Source: Desulfosalsimonas propionicica (GTDB taxonomy: Bacteria; Desulfobacterota; Desulfobacteria; Desulfobacterales; Desulfosalsimonadaceae). Taken from it: DNA of 64,000 nucleotides. Both the position numbers and the translations under genes were made by a program. Below the pieces are notes generated by a model, which saw nothing but the letters and a program-made list of their open reading frames with translations, made no database searches and was not told the DNA's origin. The stretch is taken from contig NZ_JACDUS010000002.1 of NCBI RefSeq assembly GCF_013761005.1, positions 124,001 through 188,000 on the forward strand. The letters run 5' to 3'. How positions within the stretch are numbered: position 1 is the first letter of the stretch; each line of letters opens with the position of its first letter. Shown one piece after another: positions 7,990-17,821 of the stretch.

Positions 7990-9384
7990 ATGAATCAACC
8001 CCTCAAGTTTCCAATCAATCCCTTTGCGCCTGAAAACGGCGAGAGCATTGAATACTTAAACGACGATGTGCTGCGCCGGTTATGTGAAGCCGAGCATCCG
8101 GCGGATCTGGCATCCCAGTTTTCCGAATTTGCGCCGGACCAGGCTGTTGATGTATTTTTGCGCCTGAGCCCCCAGTGCTGCGCGGATGTGCTCGCGCACA
8201 TGGAATACGACCTTCAGCGGGAAATCGCCGCAGGACTTGCCGATGACATGCTGGCTGCAGTGATTGCCAGAATGCCCTCGGATGACCGGGTGGATCTGCT
8301 GCATTCCATGCCGGATGACCGGGGCGAAACCCTGCTGCACCTGCTGGCAAAAGCCGAGCGGGAAGATATTCGCAGGCTCAGTTCCTATGACGAGGATACG
8401 GCCGGGGCGATCATGACCAGCGAATACGCCACCCTGCAGCCGCATCTAAGCGCCCGGCAGGCCATTGAAAAACTTCGCCTGGAAGCCCCGGACAAGGAAA
8501 CCATTTACTACGCCTATGTCATTGATGAAAACAGGCGCCTGCTCGGGCTGGTTTCCCTGCGGGAACTGATCCTGGCCCGTCCGGACCGGTCCATTGAAAC
8601 CATCATGCGCCGGGAGCCCATCTGCGCCAATGTGGATGATGACCAGGAGGATGTGGCCCGGCAGATGGCCAAATATGACCTTCTGGCCATGCCGGTGATA
8701 AACGGCAATGAGGCCCTGGTGGGGATCGTGACTTTTGATGATGTCCATGACGTCATTGAACAGGAGGCCACAGAGGACTTCCACCGGATGGGCTCCATCA
8801 GCCAGGGTTCGGGTACAGATGACCTGTTGGACATTGGCCTGCGGGATGCAAGCCCCTGGCTGCTGATCCAGAAACGCCTGCCATGGCTGCTGGCCCTGGT
8901 GTTTATGAATATTTTTTCAGGCGCCGGAATTGCCTATTACGAGGATACCATCCAGGCCACGGTGGCCCTTGTGTTTTTCCTGCCGCTGCTTATCGGCTCC
9001 GGGGGCAATGCCGGGGCCCAGTCGGCGACCCTCATGGTGCGGGCCATGGCCATTGGCGATGTGGTGCGCAAGGACTGGCTGCGTATGGTGGGAAAGGAAA
9101 TCGGCATTGCCCTGGCCATTGGCTTGTGTATGGGCGTTGCCGTGTCTTTTATCGGTATCTTCCGGGGCGGACCGGACGTGGCAGTGGTCGTGTCTCTGGC
9201 CATGGTTGCGGTGGTGCTTTTTGGCAGCCTGCTGGGACTGAGCCTGCCGTTTCTGCTCACCCGGTTTCGCATGGATCCGGCCACGGCCAGCGCGCCCCTG
9301 GTGACTTCGGTGGCCGATATCGGCGGGGTGGTGATCTATTTCGGCATCGCCTCCTGGTACCTGGGCCTGCACAGTGTGGTATAG
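7990..9384 (+). CDS. mgtE: magnesium transporter MgtE
   Basis: A 464-residue MgtE Mg2+ channel. Order of parts: the N-terminal superhelical MgtE_N domain with DDRVDLLHSMPDDRGETLLH; two CBS domains (AGAIMTSEYATLQPHLSARQ and TIMRREPICANVDDDQEDVA); then five membrane helices with the pore signatures LPLLIGSGGNAGAQSATLMV and FRMDPATASAPLVTSVADIG. Cytoplasmic domains in this family sense Mg2+ and close the pore. The frame opens at GTG 7972, but ATG 7990 is chosen because AAGGAGG stands 7 bases before it. The long leader and its small ORF suggest control by Mg2+ at RNA level. It ends 10 bp from the convergent waaF-like gene. Confidence 0.95.
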   Translation: MNQPLKFPINPFAPENGESIEYLNDDVLRRLCEAEHPADLASQFSEFAPDQAVDVFLRLSPQCCADVLAHMEYDLQREIAAGLADDMLAAVIARMPSDDRVDLLHSMPDDRGETLLHLLAKAEREDIRRLSSYDEDTAGAIMTSEYATLQPHLSARQAIEKLRLEAPDKETIYYAYVIDENRRLLGLVSLRELILARPDRSIETIMRREPICANVDDDQEDVARQMAKYDLLAMPVINGNEALVGIVTFDDVHDVIEQEATEDFHRMGSISQGSGTDDLLDIGLRDASPWLLIQKRLPWLLALVFMNIFSGAGIAYYEDTIQATVALVFFLPLLIGSGGNAGAQSATLMVRAMAIGDVVRKDWLRMVGKEIGIALAIGLCMGVAVSFIGIFRGGPDVAVVVSLAMVAVVLFGSLLGLSLPFLLTRFRMDPATASAPLVTSVADIGGVVIYFGIASWYLGLHSVV

Positions 9385-9394
9385 CCCGGGTGTG

Positions 9395-10432
9395 CTACCC
9401 GCGGCCTTTGAGATCGGGATTTTGTGCGGCCGCCTTTTGAATGGAGGCTTCCAGGTCTTGCGGCAAAATTTCCTTCATGCATTTGAAATGGCCCAGGGGG
9501 CATTTTCGGGCCCAGCAGGGAGAGCAATCAATGCCGGTGTAATGAATGGTCTTTTTGTTCGTGAGCGGCGGGGTGTATGTTGGCGTGGTGGCGCCGTATA
9601 TGGCTTCCACGTGAACACCCAGGGCGGCTGCAATGTGCATGAGCCCGGAGTCGTTGGTCACGGCCACATGCGACAGCGCAATTAAGTCAATGGCATCGTT
9701 TAGCGAGGTTTGCCCGGCCAGGCCGTGCACGTGCAAGGGGCTGCCTTGGGCAATGGCCGAAGCGCAGGCCCGGTCCTGGGGGCTGCCGAAGATCCAGACC
9801 TGGTAGCCGGATTTTGTGACCCGCAGTGCCAGTTCCCGGAAATATTGGATGGGCCATTGCTTGGACGGGCCGTATTCGGCGCCCGGAAAAAAGGAGATCA
9901 CCGGCCGGTCCAGTTTCAGCCCCAGTTTCCGGCACAAGCGTTTCTGATTCACGGCATCGGTCTGAAGATGCGGCCGGGGGATGGCTTCCGGGGGCAGAGG
10001 GGCATCAGCCGGATGTCCCAGGGCCACCTGGCGCTGGACGGTCATGGTCAGCCGTGTCTTGTCGAGCTTGCGTACGTCGTTTATCAAAAAAAAGCGTCCC
10101 TGACCGCCGTAGCCCGTGCGTACGGGGATGCGGGCAAAAAAGGGCACCAGCGCCGGTTTGATGGAGCGCGGCACCACAATGGCTCTGGCATAACCGTTGG
10201 CCGCCAGTTGCCGGCCGATCTCAAAGCGCTTTTTGAGTTTCAGCTGCCCGTGGCCCGCGGGCAGGACAATCCCCTGATCCACCTCGGCCATGCGCGATAA
10301 AATCGGCATGGACCACGACGGGGCCAGCACGTGGGTTTCGCAGTTGTCATGCAGGTTTTTCAATGTCATAAACAGGCTCTGGGCCATGACCATGTCACCC
10401 ACCCAGGCAGGCCCGCACACCAGTATTTTCAT
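9395..10432 (-). CDS. waaF: lipopolysaccharide heptosyltransferase II
   Basis: A 345-residue GT-B glycosyltransferase of family 9. It starts MKILVCGPAWVGDMVMAQSL, the typical WaaF N-terminus, and has VPRSIKPALVPFFA, ISFFPGAEYGPSKQWP (ADP-heptose binding) and AVTNDSGLMHIAAALG toward the C-terminal donor domain, with the usual KKCPLGHFKCM-like ending. The reaction is transfer of the second L-glycero-D-manno-heptose to the LPS inner core at the cytoplasmic face, so the organism is Gram-negative with a heptose core. The frame is open 54 bp further upstream; ATG 10432 has GGAGGTG directly before it. It stands apart from other LPS genes here. Confidence 0.9.
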   Translation of the reverse strand: MKILVCGPAWVGDMVMAQSLFMTLKNLHDNCETHVLAPSWSMPILSRMAEVDQGIVLPAGHGQLKLKKRFEIGRQLAANGYARAIVVPRSIKPALVPFFARIPVRTGYGGQGRFFLINDVRKLDKTRLTMTVQRQVALGHPADAPLPPEAIPRPHLQTDAVNQKRLCRKLGLKLDRPVISFFPGAEYGPSKQWPIQYFRELALRVTKSGYQVWIFGSPQDRACASAIAQGSPLHVHGLAGQTSLNDAIDLIALSHVAVTNDSGLMHIAAALGVHVEAIYGATTPTYTPPLTNKKTIHYTGIDCSPCWARKCPLGHFKCMKEILPQDLEASIQKAAAQNPDLKGRG

Positions 10433-10653
10433 TTCACCTCCGAAAAAAAGCGTGCCGGATAAAAAAGCAGGCGGTTTCACCCGCATCCCCCTGCAGCCGG
10501 ACTGTACGGGTTTTGTTATTTTACATGCAAAACCCCATAAGTAAATCCCAATTTTTCATTGTTTATTTTTTGCAATAAAACGGGTATGTTTATCTTAATC
10601 GTAACGCTGTCGCTGATCCTGTTTTGAAAACTGCAAAAACCTTCGGGAGCCGC

Positions 10654-13600
10654 ATGCCATTTTCCGGAAACCTGCTGGAAAAGACCGCTGCAAGAATCCT
10701 GGCCATTGCCCTGGGCATTATCGCCCTGTTTCTGATCTTTCTGTTTGCCTTTATCTTCCCGGTTGTACAGGAAGCCTTGTTTGATTCCCGCAAAATGGCG
10801 GTCAAAAATCTGGTGGATTCGGTGTGCAGCATGCTGGCCGACTATCAGAGCCAGGTGGAAAACGGCGGCATGAACCAGAAAACAGCGCAGCAGGCCGCCA
10901 TGGAGCGCATTCGTCACATGCGCTTTACAGACAATGGCTATATTTGGATCAATAACAATTCCAAACCCTACCCCCGCATGATCATGCACCCGGCTGCCCC
11001 CGAACTCGAAGGACGAATTATGGATGATCCGGTCTATGAAACCGCTGTGAGCGTGCAGATGGGAATGGCGGGCGAAGAAAAGCGGTTTGAGGGGGGTAAA
11101 CGGCATTTTTTTCTGGTGTTTTCCAAGGTGGCGGATGTAAACGGCAGCGGCTTTGTGGAATATTTTTGGCATCGGCCAACTCCTGAGGGGCTTACAGAGA
11201 CACTGCATCCCAAAAAATCCTATGTCCGGCTGTTTCAACCCTGGGACTGGATCGTGGGAACCGGGGTTTATATCGATGATGTTTATGCCCAGATGAAACG
11301 GCTGAAATGGACCATCATCTCCATGGGCGCAGCCATTTTCCTGATCGCCCTGATCGGTACTGTTTTTTTGATGCGCACCATCACCGGGCCCATCAACCGG
11401 CTGGTGGGCTTTGCCACAGATGTGGCCGGCGGGGATTATCATGCAGAAATTCCCGGGCCTTTCAGGGGCGAGATGCGCCAGTTAAAGCAAGCCATTTCCA
11501 CCATGGTCCATGAACTGCGAACCCGGATCCAGGAAGCGGAAACCCGGGCAAGGGAGGCCGAGGCCGCCAGGCAGGCACTGAAAACCAGTCAGCAGCGATT
11601 TCAGCTGGCGCTTCAGGGAACCAATGACGGGATCTGGGAATGGGATCTGCAGACCAATGAAGTGTTTTTCTCCAGGCGATGGAAGGAAATTATCGGATAT
11701 GCTGATCATGAACTGGAAAATCGTCTGGAACACTGGCAGGACAGGATTCATCCCGATGATTACAACCAGGTGACGGAATCTTTTAACCGGTTTTATGAAT
11801 CCGGAGCGCTTCAGTTCGAGGTGGAATATCGGCTTTTGCACAAAGACGGCACCTACCGCTGGATCCTTGGCAGGGCCGCGTGCCTGCGGGATTCCAGCGG
11901 AACACCCGTCCGCCTGGCAGGGGCGCATACGGATATCACGGACAAAAAGCAGGCGGAAAACACCCTCCGGCAAAGCGAGGAAAAGTACCGGCTGGTGTTT
12001 GAAAACGCTCCGCTGGGGGTGCTGCACTTTGATGCAAAGGGTCTGATCACTGCGTGCAATGACCGGTTTCTGGATATCATCGGCTCTGCCAGAGACAAAC
12101 TCGTGGGCCTCAACATGCTGGAACTGCCGGATAAAAATGTTGTGTCCGCGGTGGATGCGGCCCTGCGGGGCCGGCCGGGATATTACGAGGGATTTTATGC
12201 TTCGGTTACATCGGAAAAGCAAACCCCGGTGCGGGCCATGTTTGCTCCTTCTGCGGACAGCACGGGAAAAATTGTCGGCGGCATGGGCATGATAGAGGAT
12301 ATCACCGAGCGAAAAAAGGCCGAGGAGGCGCTGCGCCAGAGTGAGGAAAAATACCGGGTGGTGGTGGAAAATGCCAAGGAGGCCATTTTCGTGATCCAGG
12401 ATGGGGTGCTGAAATTTGCCAATAAGACCACCAAGTTTACCGGTTACAGTATCGAGGAACTCAGCTCCAGGCAGTTTATTGAATTTATTCATCCTGCTGA
12501 CCGGGCAAAAGTGCGTGAAAATTATCTCAAGCGTCTTGAAGGCCAGCCGGTGCCGGATTATGAACACCGGATCATTGACCGTTCCGGAGATGTTAAATGG
12601 GTGGAGCTCAAGGCGGTGACAATTCAATGGGAAGGCCGCCCGGCCACCCTTAATTTTTTAAGTGATATCAGCCAGCAGAAAGCCACGGAAGAAGAGCGCC
12701 AGAAACTGGAAAGGCGGCTGCGTCAATCCCAGAAAATCGAGGCCCTGGGAACCCTCACCGGCGGCGTGGCCCATGATTTCAACAATATTTTAAGCATTAT
12801 CATGGGTTATGCAGAACTGGTCCAGTCCGAAATTCCCAAAGACCATCCCGCGGCAAAGAGTCTGCACCAGATCAGCGCGGCCGGGCTACGGGCCAAAGAC
12901 GTGGTTCGTCAGCTGTTGATCTTCAGCAGAAAGGGCGAGGAGGAAAAATGCGGCCAGGATATCAGCCTGGTGGTCCGGGAGGGCTTGCGCATGATGCGCT
13001 CGACCATTGCCTCCTACATTGAGATCCAGGAAGATATCAGCAGGGACCTGCCGCAAATTTGGGCCAATCCCACACAGATTCATCAGCTGATCATTAATCT
13101 GTGCAAAAACGCCGCTGACGCCATGGCGGATAACGGCGGCACCCTGCGCGTATTGCTGAAAAGACAGACCCTGTCGCAGACAATTGTTGCATTCGGCTAT
13201 GACCTCGGGCCCGGCGATTATGTGAAACTGACGGTTTGCGATACCGGCTACGGCATTTCCGGAGATACCCTGGAGCGGATTTTTGATCCGTATTTTACCA
13301 CAAAGGACGTGGACAAGGGCACGGGGCTGGGCCTGTCTGTTGTGCTGGGCATAGTCCGGGATCTGGGCGGCGGCATCCGGGTGGAGAGCCAAAACGGCAG
13401 CGGTTCATGTTTTGAAGTGTATTTTCCGGCCTTGCAGGATGCCGCCCCTTCTCCAGCGCCCAAAAGTTCCAGTGATCTGCCGGGCGGAAATGAGCGGATT
13501 TTGCTTATTGACGATGAGCATGCCGTGATCCAGCTCAATGAAACCCGCCTGCAGCGGCTGGGATACTGCGCTGTGTGCCGGCGTGATCCGGTTGCGGCCC

Positions 13601-13869
13601 TTCAGGAGTTTGCAGCAGCGCCAAACGGATTTGATCTGGTGATAACGGATATGACCATGCCCGGCATGACCGGTGATATGCTGGCGCAGGAAATGCTAAA
13701 GATCCGGACGGACATGAAAATTATTCTGTGTACCGGCTATAGCGAGAAAATTTCGGAAGATTCCGCCAGGGAACTCGGCATTGCCCGGTACATGGAAAAG
13801 CCGGTAAGCTTCACGGAGCTGGCTGCAGCCTTGCGGGATCTGCTGGATCAATCCGATGAAGCGGAATAA
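10654..13869 (+). CDS. Cache/HAMP/triple-PAS hybrid sensor histidine kinase
   Basis: A 1071-residue membrane kinase. Order: membrane helix 1 (about 15-40); a periplasmic single-Cache domain, typified by DNGYIWINNNSKPYPRMIMH and WDWIVGTGVYIDDVYAQM; membrane helix 2 (about 218-240); HAMP; a short coiled coil; PAS domains beginning TNDGIWEWDLQTNEVFFSR, APLGVLHFDAKGLITACND and AKEAIFVIQDGVLKFANK; HisKA with GGVAHDFNNILS (His707); HATPase with TKDVDKGTGLGLSVVLG; and a C-terminal receiver (LLIDDEHAV, Asp999 in VITDMTMPGMTG). Cache domains of this type usually bind small organic acids. ATG 10654 follows CGGGAG and is preferred to the TTG at 10624. Its last 22 bp overlap the convergent DUF1566 gene. 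No dedicated response regulator is adjacent. Confidence 0.9.
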   Translation: MPFSGNLLEKTAARILAIALGIIALFLIFLFAFIFPVVQEALFDSRKMAVKNLVDSVCSMLADYQSQVENGGMNQKTAQQAAMERIRHMRFTDNGYIWINNNSKPYPRMIMHPAAPELEGRIMDDPVYETAVSVQMGMAGEEKRFEGGKRHFFLVFSKVADVNGSGFVEYFWHRPTPEGLTETLHPKKSYVRLFQPWDWIVGTGVYIDDVYAQMKRLKWTIISMGAAIFLIALIGTVFLMRTITGPINRLVGFATDVAGGDYHAEIPGPFRGEMRQLKQAISTMVHELRTRIQEAETRAREAEAARQALKTSQQRFQLALQGTNDGIWEWDLQTNEVFFSRRWKEIIGYADHELENRLEHWQDRIHPDDYNQVTESFNRFYESGALQFEVEYRLLHKDGTYRWILGRAACLRDSSGTPVRLAGAHTDITDKKQAENTLRQSEEKYRLVFENAPLGVLHFDAKGLITACNDRFLDIIGSARDKLVGLNMLELPDKNVVSAVDAALRGRPGYYEGFYASVTSEKQTPVRAMFAPSADSTGKIVGGMGMIEDITERKKAEEALRQSEEKYRVVVENAKEAIFVIQDGVLKFANKTTKFTGYSIEELSSRQFIEFIHPADRAKVRENYLKRLEGQPVPDYEHRIIDRSGDVKWVELKAVTIQWEGRPATLNFLSDISQQKATEEERQKLERRLRQSQKIEALGTLTGGVAHDFNNILSIIMGYAELVQSEIPKDHPAAKSLHQISAAGLRAKDVVRQLLIFSRKGEEEKCGQDISLVVREGLRMMRSTIASYIEIQEDISRDLPQIWANPTQIHQLIINLCKNAADAMADNGGTLRVLLKRQTLSQTIVAFGYDLGPGDYVKLTVCDTGYGISGDTLERIFDPYFTTKDVDKGTGLGLSVVLGIVRDLGGGIRVESQNGSGSCFEVYFPALQDAAPSPAPKSSSDLPGGNERILLIDDEHAVIQLNETRLQRLGYCAVCRRDPVAALQEFAAAPNGFDLVITDMTMPGMTGDMLAQEMLKIRTDMKIILCTGYSEKISEDSARELGIARYMEKPVSFTELAAALRDLLDQSDEAE

Positions 13870-14816
13870 GTGCTGCCCGCCTGTTTTTTCCGCCGGCCTA
13901 ATGCTTGAAATGCTTTTCCGCCCCGCACCGGCCAGGTAAAAAATTCGGGATTTTCCTTAAACCCCACCCCTACTGCCCCGTCTTTGAGATACAGGGCCCA
14001 GGCATAGCGCGTCTCATAAAGGCTCGTGGTGGCAGACCAGTAAAAATCCCGGACACGGAAAAACAGTTCCCTGCCTGCAAGGGCCGGGCTGTGCGTCCCC
14101 ATGTCCACCAGGCTTTCAAGTTCGCCTATTTCCGGAAGCCGCCAGTCTGAATACCCCATGGCACCCTCCTGGTTCATTTGTGCGATCAACTCAGCGGCTG
14201 TCTGCCAGGAAACCATTTTGCGGCCGGCATCGGCCTGGCGCATCCAGTTCAGGCCGGTGGCCAGGTCGGTGACAATGTGCTTGTCTGCTTTAAAACGCGG
14301 CTCAGGCCAGGGTCTTCCGGAGCAGACGGACATGGCCTGGATCGTGTTGCCAAATTGGATAACCCGGCCGGTTTCATCAAAGCATTGTCTCTGGCCGGTC
14401 CGGAGAACCGAGGGCAAAGATGCGTCATGTGTTCGCACGGGCCAGACCATGTAGGATGCGTATTTCATGCCTCGGTACACCTTGGCCCCGCCCAGGTGGA
14501 TGTACCAGGCCTGGTCCGGCAGGCGGGCGCAGGTGGTGGCGGTCCAGTAATAGCCGGGAAACACGTTTTCAAAAGGGTGATCCGCAGGCAGGGCGGGGTT
14601 GATGCGGTCGTGACGGATTAAGGAAAACAGCTCCCTTCTGTTGGGCAGCCGCCAGTCCTGATGGCCTTCAAAACCCCGGGTATTGAGTTCTTCCAAAAAC
14701 GCAAAGGATTCCTGCCAGGTCAGGGGAAATTCCGATGGTGCCGCATCCCGGCTCCACACCAGGCCGGTGGTCCCATCCACTACCTGGTTGTTGTCTACGC
14801 AAAAACGCTGATTCAA
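13848..14816 (-). CDS. DUF1566 (Lcl C-terminal) domain protein
   Basis: A 322-residue protein built from two DUF1566/Lcl_C units. Each repeats the same pattern: a start such as NQVVDGTTGLVWSRD or IVTDLATGLNWMRQAD; a central WQESFAF or SWQTAAELIA; the hallmark DWRLPNRRELFSLIRHD or DWRLPEIGELESLVDMG; and a final FPGYYWTAT or RDFYWSATTS plus a WPVRT/WPVRGG ending. The domain is often found in secreted or surface proteins of Desulfobacterota and may have a lectin-like fold; function is unknown. No signal peptide is visible, so the protein may be cytoplasmic. It is convergent with, and overlaps, the hybrid kinase gene by 22 bp. Confidence 0.85.
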   Translation of the reverse strand: MNQRFCVDNNQVVDGTTGLVWSRDAAPSEFPLTWQESFAFLEELNTRGFEGHQDWRLPNRRELFSLIRHDRINPALPADHPFENVFPGYYWTATTCARLPDQAWYIHLGGAKVYRGMKYASYMVWPVRTHDASLPSVLRTGQRQCFDETGRVIQFGNTIQAMSVCSGRPWPEPRFKADKHIVTDLATGLNWMRQADAGRKMVSWQTAAELIAQMNQEGAMGYSDWRLPEIGELESLVDMGTHSPALAGRELFFRVRDFYWSATTSLYETRYAWALYLKDGAVGVGFKENPEFFTWPVRGGKAFQALGRRKKQAGSTYSASSD

Positions 14817-14919
14817 AAGTGATCGGCTTTCATTTTAAAGGGTGCCGGACCGGGGGCCGTCTTGGATTGCAATGGTGTTCAGTATAATGTGCGATGAAAA
14901 AGATTTCAAAATTCTGTTC

Positions 14920-14948
14920 TTGACAATCCCGGCCCTGGTTCGTATCTG
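14920..14948 (+). promoter_or_regulatory. candidate sigma-70 promoter
   Basis: TTGACA (14920-14925), 17-bp spacer, TATCTG (14943-14948), about 84 bp before the long acyl-CoA dehydrogenase start at 15032. The -35 is perfect; the -10 is a 4/6 match. Confidence 0.5.
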
Positions 14949-15031
14949 ATCTTTTTGTTCTGTTGTGCTTTTATGCATTCGCGACCATTATTTTGCCACC
15001 CATATTTTTAATTCAGATATAAGGAGATAAC

Positions 15032-16735
15032 ATGCTGCTGAATCCGAAAACAGAAAAATTTGATCATCTGGACCCCCGGTCCAGGGAGTTGATGCAAAAA
15101 ACCATCGCGTATTTCGAGTCCCGGGGAAAGGCCCAGCTCAAGGAAGATGCCCATGAGCGGCGCTGGTATGCGGATTTTTTAAAGTTTCTGGCTGAAAACG
15201 AGGTCTTTGCCACTTTGCTGACCCCGCAGGAGCACGTGGTGGACGGGGATGCGGACAAGCGCTGGGACACTTATCGCAACTGCGATTTCAACGAGATACT
15301 GGCCTTTTACAACCTGTCGCACTGGTATGCCTGGCAGGTCACCATCCTTGGGCTGGGACCGATTTTCATGGGCAAAAATGATGCAATCAAGAAAAAAACC
15401 GCTCAATTGCTCAAAGACGGCGGCATTTTTGCCTTTGGCCTTTCGGAAAAAGAACACGGCGCGGATCTCTATTCATCGGACATGAGCTTAACCCCCCTGG
15501 GAGATAACAAATACGTTGCAGACGGGGGCAAGTACTACATCGGAAACGCCAATGAGGCCGCTCTGGTCTCCACGTTTGGCAAGGATTCAGACACGGACGA
15601 ATACGTCTTTTTTGTGGCTGATCCCGGGCATGAAAACTATGATCTGGTTCAGAACGTGGTCAACTGGGAGGGTTATGTGGCCGAATATCAGTTAAACGGT
15701 TATCCGGTCACAGACGATGAAATTCTGTCCTACGGCCGGGAGGCCTGGGATTCGGCACTCAATACGGTCAACGTGGGCAAGTTCAACCTCGGCTGGGGGG
15801 CCATCGGCATTGCCACCCATTGTTTTTACGAGGCCATCAACCACGCGGCCAGCCGAAATCTTTACGGCCAATATGTCACGGATTTTCCTCACATCAAGCA
15901 GCTTTTTGTGGATGCCTACGCGCGCCTGGCGGCCATGAAGCTGTTTTCCCAGCGGGCCACGGACTACATGCGCTCGGCATCCGCAGAAGACCGCAGGTAT
16001 CTGCTCTACAATCCCATTACCAAGATGAAGGTGCCCACCCAGGGTGAAGAGGTCATCAACGAGCTGTGGGATGTGATTGCCGCCCGCGGGTTTGAAAAGG
16101 ATGTTTATTTTGAAATGGCAGCCAAAGACATTCGCTCCCTGCCCAAACTGGAAGGCACCGTGCATGTGAACATGGCCCTGGTCATCAAATTCATGGCCAA
16201 TTATTTCTTTAATCCGGGCGAGTTTCCGGAAATTCCCAAAAGAGATGATCCGGCAGACGACACTTTTCTGTTCCACCAGGGCCCCACCCGGGGGCTGGGA
16301 AAGATCCAGTTCCATGATTTCAACCTGGCCTACAACAGCGTGGACATGCCCAATATCAACATCTTCAAGGAACAGATCGGCGTGTTTCAGCAGTTTCTGG
16401 TCAACGCGCCCCCGGATGCACAGCAGGCCAAAAACATTGATTTTCTTTTGGCCGTGGGCGAGATTTTTACCCTGGTGGCCTATGGCCAGCTCATTATTGA
16501 AAAATATCAGATTGAAAAATTTGAAGATGATCTGCTGGAACAGATTTTTGATTTCATGGTGCGCGATTTTTCCAGATATGCCCTGCAGCTTTACTCCAAG
16601 GCCGATACCACGGAAAACCAGATGCAGTGGTGCACAAAAATGATCCGAAAGCCCGTGGATGACCATGAGCGCTTCCTGCGGTTCTGGGAAAATCATGTTC
16701 ATGCATTAAAAGACACCTATGAAATGAACCCCTAG
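15032..16735 (+). CDS. long acyl-CoA dehydrogenase
   Basis: A 567-residue acyl-CoA dehydrogenase, well above the usual 380-420. The core is visible: FGLSEKEHGADLYSSDMSLT (flavin-binding strand region), KYYIGNANEAALVSTFGK, and a C-terminal helical domain with NHAASRNLYGQYVTDFPHI and GEEVINELWDVIAARGFEKD. The extra length is a C-terminal extension from about residue 400 (PEIPKRDDPADDTFLFHQGP onward) rich in aromatic and acidic residues. Its role is probably oxidation of a fatty acyl-CoA with electron transfer to ETF; the substrate is not resolved. It is monocistronic, bounded by its own promoter and a strong terminator. TAAGGAGATAAC precedes the ATG. Confidence 0.85.
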   Translation: MLLNPKTEKFDHLDPRSRELMQKTIAYFESRGKAQLKEDAHERRWYADFLKFLAENEVFATLLTPQEHVVDGDADKRWDTYRNCDFNEILAFYNLSHWYAWQVTILGLGPIFMGKNDAIKKKTAQLLKDGGIFAFGLSEKEHGADLYSSDMSLTPLGDNKYVADGGKYYIGNANEAALVSTFGKDSDTDEYVFFVADPGHENYDLVQNVVNWEGYVAEYQLNGYPVTDDEILSYGREAWDSALNTVNVGKFNLGWGAIGIATHCFYEAINHAASRNLYGQYVTDFPHIKQLFVDAYARLAAMKLFSQRATDYMRSASAEDRRYLLYNPITKMKVPTQGEEVINELWDVIAARGFEKDVYFEMAAKDIRSLPKLEGTVHVNMALVIKFMANYFFNPGEFPEIPKRDDPADDTFLFHQGPTRGLGKIQFHDFNLAYNSVDMPNINIFKEQIGVFQQFLVNAPPDAQQAKNIDFLLAVGEIFTLVAYGQLIIEKYQIEKFEDDLLEQIFDFMVRDFSRYALQLYSKADTTENQMQWCTKMIRKPVDDHERFLRFWENHVHALKDTYEMNP

Positions 16736-16747
16736 TTTCCCCCTGCA

Positions 16748-16780
16748 CCCCGGCCGCAGCCCTGCGGCCGGGGCTTTTTT
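16748..16780 (+). terminator. strong intrinsic terminator
   Basis: CCCCGGCCGCAG (16748-16759) pairs with CTGCGGCCGGGG (16762-16773) and is followed by C and six T. It lies 12 bp after the stop codon of the long acyl-CoA dehydrogenase. Confidence 0.9.
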
Positions 16781-16963
16781 CTTTCCGGCAATTTGGAAAA
16801 CCCCTGCCCGGAAAATCCTGTATATCCCGCTTTTTCTGCAGTGTTTCCTTTCTGATTTAACCTTTTGCCTTGCTGCCCGATAAGTAAATTTTAGAGGGCC
16901 AAACGCCTCTTTGCTCTGGCCGTGCATTGACGCCATCTGCACGAAAAAAAAGGACAAAAACCC

Positions 16964-17731
16964 GTGTCAAATATCCTGATCATCGAGCCGGACCCGCTTC
17001 GGGCAGAAACTGTGGCCGTCCATATCCATGCCCATCTGGAGGTTTCATCCCGAATCGCAGAAAGCGTAGAATCGGCGCAAAAAAATGCCTCAGACCGCTG
17101 CCGGCCGCCGGTTGCCGTCATTCTCAGCCATTGGGCCAGCCCGGAGGATTATGCCCCCCTGGCCGGCATTCCAACCATTGTGGTCACAGATGGGGTGCCG
17201 GTTTCAGCAAAACAAATTGCCGCTTTTCCCAATGTGATCGATTATGTGCCGGATACCGGCGGATATCACCTCGATTATATTCTGCAATTGATCAGGCGGG
17301 TTTTGTGGGCCGGAAATTTCAAAATTCTTCTTGCAGACCCGGAAAAGGTCAACCGGATTTTGATGCGCCGACTCCTGTCCCAAAAGGGCCACTTTGTTAC
17401 CGAAGCCCGCAATGAAAAAGAGGTTCGCCGGGACCTGCAGCAGTATCCGGATATCCGGATGCTCATTATTGACGGGCAGATGTGCGCGGATCAAAATTTT
17501 TCTTTGATCAGGACCATTCGCAATGATTTTAAAAAAGACCGCCTGTCGGTTCTGACCCTTTGTGAGCGCAACACCGAATATCAGCGGCTCATGCTGCTTC
17601 GCCACGGGGCCAGCGACTGTATTGAAAAACCCATTCGCATAGAGGAATTCCAGGTCCGGTTTATGCTCAACCTGGAACTCATGGAAACTTTTATCGAACT
17701 GACCCGGTCTGCCAGGGGAGCAAAAAAGTAA
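16964..17731 (+). CDS. tandem receiver-domain protein, first receiver degenerate
   Basis: A 255-residue protein with two CheY-like folds and no output domain. Receiver 1 (about 1-110) starts SNILIIEPDPLRAETVAVHI but lacks the phospho-acceptor (VAVILSHWAS in its place). Receiver 2 (about 120-240) starts FKILLADPEKVNRILMRRLL, has a probable acceptor Asp in LIIDGQMC and the conserved Lys in CIEKPI. Such single or double receivers pass signals by protein contact. The start is GTG 16964, with AAGGA nine bases upstream. The chemoreceptor gene follows after 90 bp in the same direction, so a role in chemosensory signalling is likely but not shown. Confidence 0.75.
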   Translation: MSNILIIEPDPLRAETVAVHIHAHLEVSSRIAESVESAQKNASDRCRPPVAVILSHWASPEDYAPLAGIPTIVVTDGVPVSAKQIAAFPNVIDYVPDTGGYHLDYILQLIRRVLWAGNFKILLADPEKVNRILMRRLLSQKGHFVTEARNEKEVRRDLQQYPDIRMLIIDGQMCADQNFSLIRTIRNDFKKDRLSVLTLCERNTEYQRLMLLRHGASDCIEKPIRIEEFQVRFMLNLELMETFIELTRSARGAKK

Positions 17732-17821
17732 AAAGTCAGATTCGCAAGGTCAAAATCATGACCCGGGGCGTTGCAGGGGTGAAACCATTTTTCATTTTCA
17801 AATCAAATTGGAGGGTTATAA